DNA of 64,000 bases from Anadara kagoshimensis (Eukaryota > Mollusca > Bivalvia > Arcoida > Arcidae): positions 11,943,489 through 12,007,488 of the forward strand of contig CM037873.1 of NCBI GenBank assembly GCA_021292105.1, in the 5' to 3' direction. The notes beneath the pieces are model-generated. The model worked only from the letters and a program-made list of their open reading frames with translations. It made no database searches and was not told the origin of the DNA. Of this stretch, positions 1 through 11,674 are shown piece by piece (within the stretch, counting starts at the first letter, position 1; each line of letters starts with the position of its first letter). Both the position numbers and the translations under genes were made by a program.

Positions 1-310
1 CAAAAAATGTTACTTGGGTTGACAAATTTTGATAAAATTTGGTAGCATGCTTTTATTCAACATAATTCGAGGTTGATGAATTCACAAATGGCTGATACCA
101 AGCTAAATTTTAAGTTTTTGAACCCATAATTCCAAAATAAAATGGCGACTTAAATCTATAGTGTATCAATGCAAAAAATGTTACTTGGGGTCAGCAAAAG
201 TTGATAGCATATGCTTTTTAAATATAATTTGAGAATGATAAATTCAAAACTTGCAAAGGTGATTTAGAAGGTAATGTTTTACCCATAATTCCAAAAACAA
301 AATAGCGACT
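1..310. repeat. two diverged tandem copies of a ~170-bp unit
   Basis: Both copies contain aaaaaatgttacttggg, then a 'catgctttt' stretch, then a 'cccataattccaaaa' block followed by an 'aaaatggcgact' block. The first runs from about 1 to 170 and the second from about 171 to 310. The array may continue to the left of the window. No coding potential is seen. Confidence 0.6.
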
Positions 311-1059
311 GTTTCAATGTATGCCTATTATTTCTCAGCGTTATTGAAGTGGCATGTTTTAGCAAAAGATGGTACTTTGTTCTTTTTAATATTTCGGCAT
401 AACTTAAGGTTGCTAAATTAAAATGGAAGAGGTGAAACTTAAGTTTAAATCCAATTTAAAACAACTTCATAAAATAAAGTGGTGGCTAAAATTAAGTGTT
501 TGTTCATTATGTGTGCCTTTTGCATAGTGCACTGATAAAATCTACATAATTAAATTAAGTTCTTAACCAAATCCATACTGAAATAATGCTTTATTCAGAT
601 CATGGCGTGGAATTAATATAGTCAAAATCGAAACTTGTGCTTGAAATGCAAAAAAGCCTGTTCCAGAACAGTCTTTTATACAGATTTTGCCACATAGTAT
701 GTAGAACCCGTGGTTGTAAATGTCAAAATACCAAATTGTAATGGTTTGAACTATGCCGGTAAAATTGCATTATTTTTTAACATAGCATCGGTCTCTATAC
801 AGTTTTGCCGCCGATATTTAAGGATCTCAATGCAACACTTTTTAAGAATTCATTTTCTTGAAAAGTCAGATAGTCCTCCAATGAATATATCACATTATCA
901 TCTGACTATTAAACTTGGTAAAGTAAATGGCCGTTTTCAGTGTTCGAAATAGACGAAAGACTGATGTGCAAACTTAAGCAATAAGTTGGCCACTCAATCA
1001 ATTTAGAATCTAAAGCAAAAATCGTTAATTGCAGTCAATGCAATGGTAAAATTGTGCTA

Positions 1060-1850
1060 GTGGACCAAGACACCTTAACTGAGTTTTCCACGGCACTTGA
1101 GTTGAATACTAGTATTTTTCCATAACAGCCTCATAAGTAATACACATTATGTGACATTTATTTTTTGTCCCTTTTGGAAATAATTTACCATCAGTATCTA
1201 AGTTAACCGTTGTCATAACCCATCTAAATGATGGAACAATCTTTCTCTGCCTTTGGCGAAGGTGAACCAGGGTGGTTCCAAGGTTTAGACCGTTGTTTGG
1301 ACTCTGGAATGAAATAATGGACCCACTTTGCCTTCATAGTAACAAAGCTCTTATGAGAGCTAGCAAGATCTAACACTAAAAGTTTTAGATTAACACACAA
1401 GAAAGTGCATCTTGTGTGCTTCTGATTATTTGCCAGAAGCCCAACGGGCTCAAAGCTTTCTCATCACAGGATGTCAGAATGGAGTGGACTCTTCTTTGTG
1501 AAATGCCAACTCATTGCCCTTATATTTTCTGTAACTCACAAATCAGTCATAACAAAACCATGGTTTTTATCTACGTTTCCACAATTTTAAAATGATTAGT
1601 GGCTAAACTTCCAAAATTTGTGAAAATGTTTATTTTTTAAAATATTTTTACAGAGTTGCAAAAACATTTATTTTTGAAAAAAGGATTTTTTTTTAGAAAT
1701 GAGCAGCCAATGAATGAATCAAAGCTCTATTTACCATTTCTGGGGTGCATCAGTGGTGTGCCTACCAGGACTGGGTCATCATTTATGTTCTGCCTGCCCC
1801 GTTTATAATCCGCCACCTATCTTTTTAATAATTTTCTTTCAAGAGACATC
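1060..1850 (-). mobile_element. decayed mariner/Tc1-type transposase remnant
   Basis: Read on the minus strand, about 1216-1330 gives KWVHYFIPESKQRSKPW followed by NHPGSPSPKAEKDCS. This is the block found in mariner transposases around the second catalytic Asp region (W-V-x-x-x-x-P-E-S-K, then a Pro/Lys-rich stretch). Farther upstream on the same strand (about 1739-1800) NINDDPVLVGTPL resembles the linker after the mariner helix-turn-helix (D-D-P-x-x-G-x-P). Stops and frame changes break the reading frame throughout, so this is a dead copy. The family call rests on motif resemblance only. Confidence 0.5.
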
Positions 1851-4010
1851 TTTCACTTGTGCTGCTTTCATGTCAATATGGATAGCCTGAGGTGCTTAAC
1901 CGTTCTAGTGCAAATATTGGATCTTGCTCTTTCACCTTTTATTACATTTGCCAAGTCACAGGCTTTATTTGCTTTGAAGTAATACCTTGTTGATATTAAC
2001 TTACAAAATGACACTGGACTTCGGATACACGGATTTAAATAGTCAGGAAATAGAAGGGTTTAAAGGGACATCGGCGCTAATCTCCTTTTTAACAGAAGGC
2101 TCGCGACATATCATTCAGCCCTCGTACTTTTACCAGTTTAATAAAACCAAATGTAGTGCTGCTTTTGCTATATTTACATACCAAACTTTACAATATTTTG
2201 TAATGCAAGTTCACCTTTTTAGCAAATAGTCAGCTTAGAACTGATCGGTGATGATTTAGCACTTCTAAATACTAGTAGGTTTTGGATCCTAGTGTAGTTA
2301 CATTTACTTGACTCTTCCCCTGTTAAAAAGAAAAATCAGCAAACATTTGGTGTTTCGGTTTTGTAAGCGATTTCATTCACATTCTGGTCTACATAAATCA
2401 GTATTTCAGAATGTTATGTGTCATACTTATTTAAATTCATTTAATTAAACAGAAAAATACAGCCCCATGTTCAAATTACAATCCAAAACAAAAACTTTTA
2501 AAATTAGCTTAAGTTAATTATGTGAACTACACCCAGGAGTCAAATATATAGATTTTTTTCATAATGATCTTTATCGCTAGGCCACCTGAGACGAGGGCTG
2601 ACCAGCATAACAGATCTTTTGATTTCATAAATATCAAACCACCTTTTTCAGAGTTATTGGCCCTGAAAAATATTTTTTGGGCAAATTTTGCTGGTTTTGT
2701 GACTATTTACTTAAAAACTATTAGTGTTATATTAACACAATGAATTGAAAAATAATGAGCATGACAAGCTAAGTAGCAATGTTTGCAATAATATGATGGT
2801 CCATAGAGGAGTTGTTACCCCTGGAGTATTTTTTATGCAAATTTGTGTTTTTGATCATATTTTTTAAAAATGTTATAAAAAGATAAAAATACCAAGTTGC
2901 AAAAATAATCAAGATGCCAAGATCTAACTCCGTAACAAATTTTGTATATGATAATCAATGAAGGTGTTGTTGCCCTAACATTTCAGTATCCCCTAAATGT
3001 TTTCAGGTGAGCAATAAGGCCCATAGGTCTTTTGTTTAAATTTTCTGCTCATTAACACCCAAGTAAGCCTTGAAATATTCCAATATTTTATTAATAGCTG
3101 TTTCTTGCTAATAAAACAACTTCTATATCAATTTTGACACAAAAATCCGTTTCGATTTTGGCGGCCATTTTGTATTTAAATTTTGACCTACTTAGAGCAA
3201 TTTTTCAGCTTGGTATCCGCCATTTTCGAACTCAGCACACCCAAATTAGGTAAGAATGATATATGGTTTGCTTTTACTAAAAAATGCCTCTTCCTCTTTA
3301 AAACGACGTCTTTTCTGAAAATGTGTTTAGTCTATTACAGATATTCACTTTTATGAATTATTTGCCTACAATTTATTTCACCAGGGCGAAGTTGATCAAA
3401 GTTTAATTGGTTTTATCAATTAATAAGATCAAGTTTAAATTTTTTGGCAAAATCTCAAATATTTTGTGAAAAAATTGGTGAAAAATCATTATTTAATATT
3501 GCTATGATGATTTTGACAAATATTTTGAATTGGTGTTAAGCTAACTATCCAAACGTCCGTTCATATACGGGAATTGTAAAATCCATGGTTCCGATATTTG
3601 TTTGTAATTACTTGCTATTCCTTGTTTGGCTCTTTTTATCATTTGCCTAACATATGTTGTAAATAAAATACGCAACATTACGAAAAATTAGTTTTCGGTA
3701 ATTAGACATTTTCCTACAGGTATCAACTTGAGACCGTTTGGTCTCCTTTCAACCGGATCTCTTGGGCTATGCTCTTATAAATACGTTATAATTATTGCAA
3801 ACAGAAATAATTGAATATTGATTTTTAGATTTTATGACGATAATCATTTTTGTCCATAGAAAAAACATTGAACTTTGATTTGTTATGTTATATACGAGTG
3901 GTCAACGAGGTCAGTTTAAAGATAGCCTATCAAACCACGTGTTATCATTTCCGAAAGGATTAAATTTTATTTATCATGATCATGTGACAGTCGGAAAGCA
4001 AAGTACTTAA
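1851..4010. other. intergenic, no recognisable gene
   Basis: No exon with convincing splice sites or family motifs is visible. At 2568-3035 a segment starts near 'gccacctgag' and ends near 'tcaggtgagcaataaggccc'; the two ends are roughly reverse complements, so it may be another small inverted-repeat element. The end motif resembles one seen repeatedly in bivalve genomes, but that is from memory and weak. Confidence 0.4.
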
Positions 4011-4035
4011 CCTCAATATAAACTTATATATACTA
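4011..4035 (+). promoter_or_regulatory. possible TATA region of the first GM2A-like gene
   Basis: An AT-rich stretch with 'atataaac' and 'ttatatata' lies 45-65 bp upstream of the start codon at 4078. Position and composition fit a core promoter, but the transcription start is unknown and such AT runs are common in this genome. Confidence 0.25.
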
Positions 4036-4077
4036 TAGATTGAGTCATATATATACTCATACATACAGACTTCAAAC

Positions 4078-6641
4078 ATGTGTCGAATTGTTTATTGTTT
4101 GTCCTTGTTTATTGTTGCTGTCTATTGTGCACCACAGAATGTGTTCCATTTTGAAATTAAATCCAAGGTAAGATCGAGTAATTATATCAACAAGTTTGTA
4201 AAGAAGATGGTAATTAATACTTTATATGATTTGGTTTCAGGAGTTCTGGATTATGACCCTATTCATATTGAATAATAGAAGTAAAATTACATGTAGCCGT
4301 AGTGTCATATTATAAACTTGTGAATTTTCTGAATGAAATATTTTTAAACCATTATAATATGACAGCTTAAAATTTAGAAAGGCTATGCAGCTACTAATAA
4401 AAACCCGGTAAAACATGTAATTTTCCATATAAGATTGTTTGCAACAACGTTATGGGGTCATAAGCATCAGTAATACCAGTGATCCTTAATATCGGAAATA
4501 AACACAAGTTGGACTCGATTTGTAGATTACTAAGGTAACTTTGGCAATTTATTGATTCGATTTTTAGTAATTATAGTGTTTACTCCGTTTCTGTCGCCAC
4601 TATCTGTCTGTCACTTTTTTTAGAAAACTATTTATCAGATAATTATGAAACTTCACAAGAACAATGTTTTGGTTGAATAGATCTAATTCGTATTATGATT
4701 ATGCACATGGTTGTGAAAAACATGGGTTTCTCAGTTTGTGTTCGTTTGGGGAAACGTTTGAAATGACGTCAAATTTTAATTATAACTTTATTATTATAGT
4801 TATTATAACAAATCATTACAATCTATATCATATTCTTGATTGCATTATAATCAAACACAAACATGCATCTTCCATGTCTGGTAGAGTGCTCGATCCGTAT
4901 GTGGGAGGTCGTAGGTTCGAACCCTGGTCTGGTCTGACTTGAATATACATGTACGTAGTGAATGTTCGATCGCCAAGCACTCTGCATTTAGAAATAAAAG
5001 TCAGAGTCCTTTGGAAGAGACCCTAATTTATGTATGGTGATGTCTCGATAAGAGCGAAATATTCTTGACTAGAACATTAAATCACGTTCAATCTTCTATG
5101 TCCAAAACATAATCCCAAAAGCAAAGTAAAAACCCTAAAACTAACAAACTAAGCCAAACAATCGCACCTCCATCAGGAAAGCGAGGTCTGGCTCCCCGGA
5201 AGTGTAAGCACCAGTATAAAACATCTTTTAAAATATCTGGTCAGTATTTGTCCTTTAAGAGGTACAGTTTTACCACTCAACATATAAAATACTTTTATTT
5301 TGCTGTCATGTGCAAAATGTTATTACTTTATTTTATAAAAAATAAAATATTAGCATGTAACATGTGCATTTATAGATACACGTTTATGCTTTTCTGTTTT
5401 TTGAAACACACAAGAAGTTGAAATACATTATATTTACTTGTATTTCTTTTTAGTGTGTATGTATTTAGAATATATTAGTATATAACTAATTATATGTCTA
5501 CGTTATGTTTCAAGGACGGTAACTTGAAGAAATTGAGAGACTTCAATTTTAAAGACTGTGGAGGAAAAATAGCACATGCGCATTCATTGATGGTTACACC
5601 AGATCCATTGCAATTCCCAGGAACATTTAATTTGGGTTTCAATGTATCAGTTACAGCAGATTTAGTGTCACCATTACAGGTCAGTGATATGAAGAAAGAG
5701 GGCGATTCGAAAATTACTAGATGATCGTTTAATATATATTTTTGAGATGTATACAATATTTCATTAATATATGGTTGTAATGTGTTTTAACGTGGCATCA
5801 GAAATTGGCGACGATCTGCAATAATTTGAATCATTTTGTAGTTTTGAAAAAGCCTTTAAAAATGTACTTATGCGACGTAATTTTAAAACTGAAACACCAA
5901 CTTTCGCCACTTTTGTTTTGATGTTGCCCAATTTTCTGCAAGTTTACTTTTCAACTATGATGGAAAGATAACCGAAAACATAACGGATCTATTGTTGAAA
6001 ACGTTTCAACGCAATACTCGGTTCAGGTATTATGTTATGGGGAGGGGGTGCCGTTTAAGTTGTAATAACTTGTCATTTACATGATGTCTTGTGTATTTTT
6101 AGATAAGTCTTTTGTTAGAAAAAGAAGTTTTGGGTAAATACATTAAGATCCCGTGTGTAGATAACTTTGGATCATGTACCTATCCAGATTTATGTTCCAT
6201 TATACAACCAGTAGACCCATGTCCACCTGAGCTACAGAAGGCCGGAATCCCATGTAAATGTCCATACAAAGCAGTAAGTGTTGATATATTTTGCAGAAAA
6301 AGATCAATATTTTGAAATATTCAGAGAAATAAAGAAAATGCCGTATATGATGTAAATGGTAATACGAACCTGTAATTAGCAGTGTTAATGAAAGTATAGA
6401 AAATTTAAAAATACAAAACGTCAAATATCAAAAGACGATCGAAACATTGACATATGAACGATTAAATAAATCATTTCAATACTGAGACAGTTCTCAGTCA
6501 TCGAATTGATAAAGCATGCATTGTTGTTGAAGATTTAAACTTAATGCAAATTCGATGCAAAAGGCGTTTTACAAAAAAAGTTATTTTCTTTTTCTCTTCC
6601 AGCATCATTCAGATGCGAATTCACATGGAGAAATACAATGT

Positions 6642-6702
<61 letters not shown>

Positions 6703-7302
6703 CTGTGGTCAAACCGCGTTTGTTAACACATTGTGATTAGCAAAATATCTCTTGCAAAACAGTGTGATTAGTTAATGAGCGCTGATATCAGTACGATTAG
6801 TTAATTAAAACAGTGTATTTAGTTAACCGGTTCTGTCTGCATTTTCGCCTATAGCTGGCGACGTCTCGATATAAGTGAAATATTCTTGACTGGGACGTTA
6901 AACACCATTACTACTACTACCCTGGTCAAAAGGTCTGAAAAGTTCACGGACTCTGGTCAAGCAGATTGCATAGTTCAAGTGCTAGCTCTGATCAAACTGT
7001 CTGAATCTGAATAGTTCACTAGCTCTGGTAAAGCATTCTTGATAGTCAATTTCCTCTTTTAAAAACAAAGATTTAGTTTGGTTATTGCTTTTTGTACCTG
7101 TTTTGCCAGCTATTTATATAACAACGTGTTTAAATCTAACATCGGCCTTGTATATTTGAAGGGTAACTATGTTTTGCCAACGGTTGCTATAGATGTGGAT
7201 GCAGATCCCTTCCCAAGTGGTGGATACCATCTCCAGGCTCAAGTCAGTGCGAAGTCACAACTTGCTGTTTGTCTAGATGTTTACTTGTCCGTATCCGACT
7301 AA
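4078..7302 (+). CDS. GM2 ganglioside activator-like protein (ML domain), copy 1
   Basis: Four coding exons: 4078-4167, 5515-5679, 6103-6273 and 7162-7302 (stop TAA 7300-7302). All introns are phase 0 with GT-AG ends, giving 188 aa, close to the usual GM2A length. Residues 1-17 (MCRIVYCLSLFIVAVYC) form a signal peptide, so the product is secreted or lysosomal. The mature part carries eight cysteines in the GM2A pattern: DCGG, PCVDNFGSC, DLC, DPC, IPCKC and a C-terminal VCLD. Family landmarks include PDPLQFPG, SPLQISLLLEKEV and YIKIPC. Members of this family bind glycolipids in a hydrophobic beta-cup and present them to lysosomal hydrolases; in invertebrates they may instead serve lipid transport or innate recognition, which the sequence cannot settle. 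The exon 4 acceptor at 7160-7161 has a weak pyrimidine tract, so that boundary is the least certain. A paralogue follows at 10746. Confidence 0.88.
4870..5092 (+). mobile_element. tRNA-derived SINE
   Basis: The head keeps tRNA-like promoter boxes: 'ggtagagtgctcg' (A box region) and 'ggttcgaaccc' (B box). The tail contains 'gatgtctcgataagagcg' followed by 'aaatattcttgactag', a tail shared with the copies at 6845, 21195 and 26015. It lies in intron 1 of the first GM2A-like gene. Similar tails are common in bivalve SINEs (general knowledge). Confidence 0.75.
5096..5216 (+). repeat. R1 dispersed repeat, partial copy
   Basis: Carries the R1 order: 'atgtccaaaa', 'agcaaagtaaaaa', 'gcgaggtctgg' and 'gtaagcacc'. 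It directly follows the SINE in the same intron. Confidence 0.6.
6646..6700. repeat. (GA)n microsatellite
   Basis: About 27 uninterrupted GA units in intron 3 of the first GM2A-like gene. Confidence 0.95.
6845..6930 (+). mobile_element. SINE tail fragment
   Basis: Contains 'tatagctggcgacgtctcga' followed by 'tataagtgaaatattcttga' and a short ACT-rich end. This is the 3' part of the SINE seen complete at 4870; the tRNA-like head is missing. Confidence 0.7.
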
Positions 7303-7330
7303 AGATTAGAGGTTTGTAAAATATGACACC

Positions 7331-7361
<31 letters not shown>

Positions 7362-7755
7362 AACTAAAAGCTTAAACTACATTACGGTGTGCCATTTTGT
7401 CCTTATATCCCGTGTCCTCAAAAGTAGGACCTTTTAATCGGTAATTTCTGGACCTTTATCTTATGTTGTTAGAATGATGTTTGGTCAACGCATGCACGTG
7501 CAAACTGTTTAAAGGTTTTGATTTACCGGCATTGAACTGGTTAAAATTAAAAGTTTTTCCATCCCAAAAGTATTATCAAGGCTTGATTATATAAAGGACA
7601 ATTACATCATTATCGCATATTTTTATTTTTCAGAGCGTGTGAAAAAGTTTGAACCATGCACAGCATAATTGAAATGAGATGTTGACCAGCCGAGAAGCGT
7701 TGCATGAACTATGTGTACCTGATAACTGTGTATTGAAGTATTATGTAATTAAATT

Positions 7756-7761
7756 AATAAA
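7756..7761 (+). terminator. candidate polyadenylation signal, GM2A-like copy 1
   Basis: AATAAA about 450 nt after the stop codon. An A-run at 7331-7359 lies between them, so cDNA priming artefacts are possible in this 3' UTR. Confidence 0.4.
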
Positions 7762-8340
7762 CCATGTAAAAAAACATGCATATATTTTAGTTAATATTTT
7801 ACCTTTTCTCTCCACTTAATTGCTTTTGACAGAACACAGGGCAATTCCTTTGGATTTCTATTACAATTTTAAAATGTCCTTGCATCGTTTATTTGTGCAC
7901 TGTGAAAAAGTGGTTCAGTGTGTCGCAAATGTTCGTGCTGGCATGTCAAGTCTTCTTGGTGGCGCTGATGACTGTATTTGCATGATTTTGGCATTCTGTA
8001 TCCATTTTGACAATTAATGGAAATGCGTCATTGCCGCAAAATGCATTTGTATTGAAATGGGTAATTATCATTTGTATGAAATTGTTGATGATGTTGATGA
8101 ACAGTTCATTGATGTAGGTATTTATCATTGTGTATGAAATTGTTGATGGCCAGTTCATTGATGTTACAATTTTAATCTGTCCCATCAGTTTATTGATCTC
8201 TGTATGTCAATTCATTAGATAACGATAATTTACCCACACTTTAACGTACGTGCATGTTCATACAGACACTGTAACGTTATCATATACCGGTAATCGGTCA
8301 ATAATTTTATCATTTTGAACTTTATTTTGATTAAAATTCC

Positions 8341-8341
8341 G

Positions 8342-8375
<34 letters not shown>

Positions 8376-8398
8376 TATATATATATAATATATATATA
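8341..8398. repeat. (AT)n microsatellite
   Basis: Three AT runs separated by single-base slips, between the two GM2A-like genes. Just upstream (8060-8160) a ~60-bp unit containing 'tatgaaattgttgatg' is present twice. Confidence 0.9.
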
Positions 8399-8586
8399 AC
8401 AATGTATTTCACACAAAATTTTAATAAATGTACATATAACCAGTAGTTAGCATTTGGCCATTGCCATAACAATCAGCATTGAGGACAGAAATGTCTTCGA
8501 TTTTGATATAAAAACGAAGATGAACACTAAAAATAAAATTTCCTCAATTCTCAATCCTCACACGCAGCGGGTATGGTTAACTAAAC

Positions 8587-9024
8587 CACAAGGGCCAGTT
8601 TCGTAATAAAATAACGGTTACCTTTGAAATTTATTGCTTTTTATTTAGTTCTTCGATCCACATCAACATTTGTAGATGACACGGACGCTGGTAGTGAAAA
8701 ACATGAGCGTAATGCGAATTTTAAGCTACTTTTACATGGACGGGCTTAGCTACATCGGGCAAAATTACAATGTTTTTCTGTGTTTTCCGTTTGAACATTT
8801 TATTTAGATTTTAAATAATGTCCAAAAATTGAATGCCAACTTAAAGAATATTTATCTGGAAACAAAATGACACCAAGATCACGATGATTGGACACAAATT
8901 AAAAAAGTAATATAGAGTTTTGTCGGAGCACCTACACTTGAAAGATTCGATTCGTTGTTCCCCTTTACTCTTTTTATATACTTATCGGTATTTTTTAAAT
9001 TTCATTATGAAACTGGTCCCTGTG
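8587..9024. mobile_element. hAT-type MITE with 8-bp target site duplication
   Basis: The left end reads CACAAGGGCCAGTTTCGTAA and the right end, reverse-complemented, reads CACAGGGACCAGTTTCATAA, so the terminal inverted repeats span about 25 bp with few mismatches. The 438-bp element is flanked on both sides by the same 8 bases, AACTAAAC (8579-8586 and 9025-9032). An 8-bp target duplication with CA-GGG ends fits the hAT superfamily. The interior has no ORF, so it is non-autonomous. Confidence 0.8.
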
Positions 9025-9036
9025 AACTAAACTATA

Positions 9037-9160
9037 GATGCTTGCCCTTCTAGATCAGAGCACCCGGCCTCACTTTCCTAGTGGAAGTTCTTTTGTCTTA
9101 ACTGAATGACTTTGTAAATGTGATTTTGACATGGATTAGTATGTTTTGTTTTTATGTTAA
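9037..9160 (-). repeat. R1 dispersed repeat, reverse orientation
   Basis: Shows 'gagcacccggcctcacttt' and ends with 'gacatggattagtatgtttt', the reverse-strand form of the R1 terminus. It lies just outside the hAT-type MITE. Confidence 0.65.
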
Positions 9161-10224
9161 AGTTAAAATCTAGCAATAATTCAGTGAAAAGTTTCTGAGA
9201 GTGTTTTACGTACCAGCGTATATGAACATGTAAAGCAATTAGCTTAGAGTGTTTGTTATCATAGCGTTGTTTTTTAATTTACACCCAAGTGCATTCAACA
9301 TAAGTCTGACACTCCCATTAAAGGGCTATAACAAATTATGGTCTAAAACACGCATAAAGTGATTAACATCAATGAATTTAGCCAGCTTTCAAAGGTTGTA
9401 CTTTGTAGATTGGACATGGACTGGCTAAAAAGATTTGTTCAATTGTTACATCTATAATTGTCTTAAGAGTGTTTAGGACAGTTTAACCATAACAAGCTTC
9501 TAAAATGAAATATATTAAACTTAAGAACGTGGCATCGTTTACTCCATGTATTCCTGTTACTGGTAACGTCAGTAAAGTGATTGTAAACTAACATAAAAAT
9601 GACAAAATTATAGTTCTGTTACATGGGCTCAGTAAAACGAAAGTCCAACTAGTATCTAAATTTTGAATGGCAATATAAAAAACAGGAGGACAACAATTGT
9701 TGTTGAAACATTGTTCAATTACAGTTAACAAAATGTCTCCAGAGTTTGGGTTGCATATATCCGAATTTCAACACACTGAACAATGGATTTTTAAGTAACA
9801 ATAACTGATTGGAATAAGTTAGCGATGAATAGCAAAATATCGAAAATTCCAATCTACACGGTGATCGTCGGGCACTAATATTACTGATTCCGAAGGTATA
9901 TTGTGCTGACAATTTCTTTGGAATTTTAGCAACATCAGGGTATTGACATACTGCAAGTATTACACAACTGAAATCATGCAATATTTTTTTCATTTAGAAA
10001 AAGCTTTTTATCTTAGAAACTATTTGTTAAAAGGATGGAGTACGTGCATTCAGTGTATTCAGCATTTGTACTTCCATATCAGGACCACTGCGGTAGCCAA
10101 GATTGTTGTAGAATGCTTGCTCATTGTGATGTAACCTATGGAGTATTAAAAAGGAATGGCAATAAGGATCTTTTCTGCTGTCATACGCGCTCCAAAAAAA
10201 TTAAGATTACATCTGTCAGTTATA

Positions 10225-10355
10225 AATATAAAAACACACACACCAGTCCATGTTCATGTCACAATCCAATGTAAAACCTTTTTAAGGCTAAACTGTCGAA
10301 CTTCCACCAAGGAAGTGAGCACGGGTGCTCTGGAAGGGTAAGCACCTTCTCCTGC
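10225..10355 (+). repeat. R1 dispersed repeat, partial
   Basis: Contains 'accagtccatgttcatg', 'gaacttccaccaaggaagtg' and 'ggtaagcacc' in R1 order, in the spacer between the two GM2A-like genes. Confidence 0.65.
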
Positions 10356-10849
10356 ACCAGCCATATTATATATTGGTAACGTCTCGATATAAAAACGCAC
10401 AATGTATTTGTAAATTACATTAATCTAATAAAGTGTGCATGAAAACATGATTGTTTTTGGATTAGTATTGGTAATAGGGCTCATGTTTTGTTGTTTTAAA
10501 ATTAAAGACGGTACAGATGTCCGCAAAACTTGTCAAATCTCAATATAAGTTAGTTACATCTTATGATAACAGATATACAGATACTGACTACATCTTATGA
10601 CATTGCTTACATATACCCCTTACATCACTTGATAAAACTTGACCCACTACCACTGAGGTAAAGTATTAGCTAACTCTTTATCGCTCAATGTGTGTATATG
10701 TGTGCTTAATCCTGTCGGACGAACAAATACACCCATACTAGAAAGATGAACAAAACCGCCGTCATTTTTGTTGTGATTGCTGTGGTTGCAGGAGCTATAG
10801 AAAATGTGATACGATTTGATGCCAAGGACCAGTCGGTAAGCTATTTGAA

Positions 10850-11280
10850 CATTCTTCTCCTGACTGATGCTAACAAAACATACCACTTGTATCTTTGGAG
10901 CACTTGTTCTTGTCTATCGACTGATGCTAGCAAAGCATAACACACGTACCTTTTGGAGCATCGGTGTTTCCATTGGTCCTTACAAAGCATAACACTTATA
11001 TATTGGAACACTCTTTCTCATCCTTGGACTGATTTTTGCAAAACATAACACACGCATGTACTTGGTGAAGCATTGGTACTTCTCTTTCGACTGATCCTTG
11101 CATAATATAACACTTGTATCTTTTTAGAGCATTGGTCATCTTCTTTAGACTGATGCTAGCAAATTATAAAAAATATTAGAAGACTGCCTTATACTTCAAA
11201 ACATAAAAAACATCTTTTTGGAACACTTTTATGCATACCGACCAATGTTTGCATAATATAACACAGATACCACAGAAGTC
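10850..11280. repeat. diverged ~60-75-bp minisatellite in intron 1
   Basis: Five or six imperfect units share 'gactgatgctagcaaa', 'cataacacttgtat' and 'ttggagcattgg'. The array starts immediately after exon 1 of the second GM2A-like gene and its first unit touches the donor site. Confidence 0.65.
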
Positions 11281-11674
11281 GATAAAGAATTATAATGAAT
11301 TAAATCGGGTTCATTTTGACTTGGCTTCTAGAAATCAATGGTTGCAAAATAAGTGGGATGGACAATAATCTCTGAAAACACTTTGACTACTACAGGGTAC
11401 AATTTTGTCGTTATATTCAGTATATATAATCCATCTAAATTGTGAGTTTATTTTTAACTCTCTCAATGTTTTTGTTATATCGTATTCTTGGTTACTTAGC
11501 TATTGTCAAGACCAAATACTTCAGTCAGAGCTACATATTTTTATGTGTCATTATTAAATGTTTAATGATCAGAAACATTCAACTAATGTAATTGGAAAGT
11601 CTTCCACCTTGTGAGTTTGGTATGTTCAGTCATCAATCTGTCACTATATAACTTTCAATGAACACGTATATATG

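Noticed and set aside
1987-2229. 80-aa plus-strand ORF
   Set aside because: No family motif, no splice or promoter context; chance ORF in AT-rich sequence.
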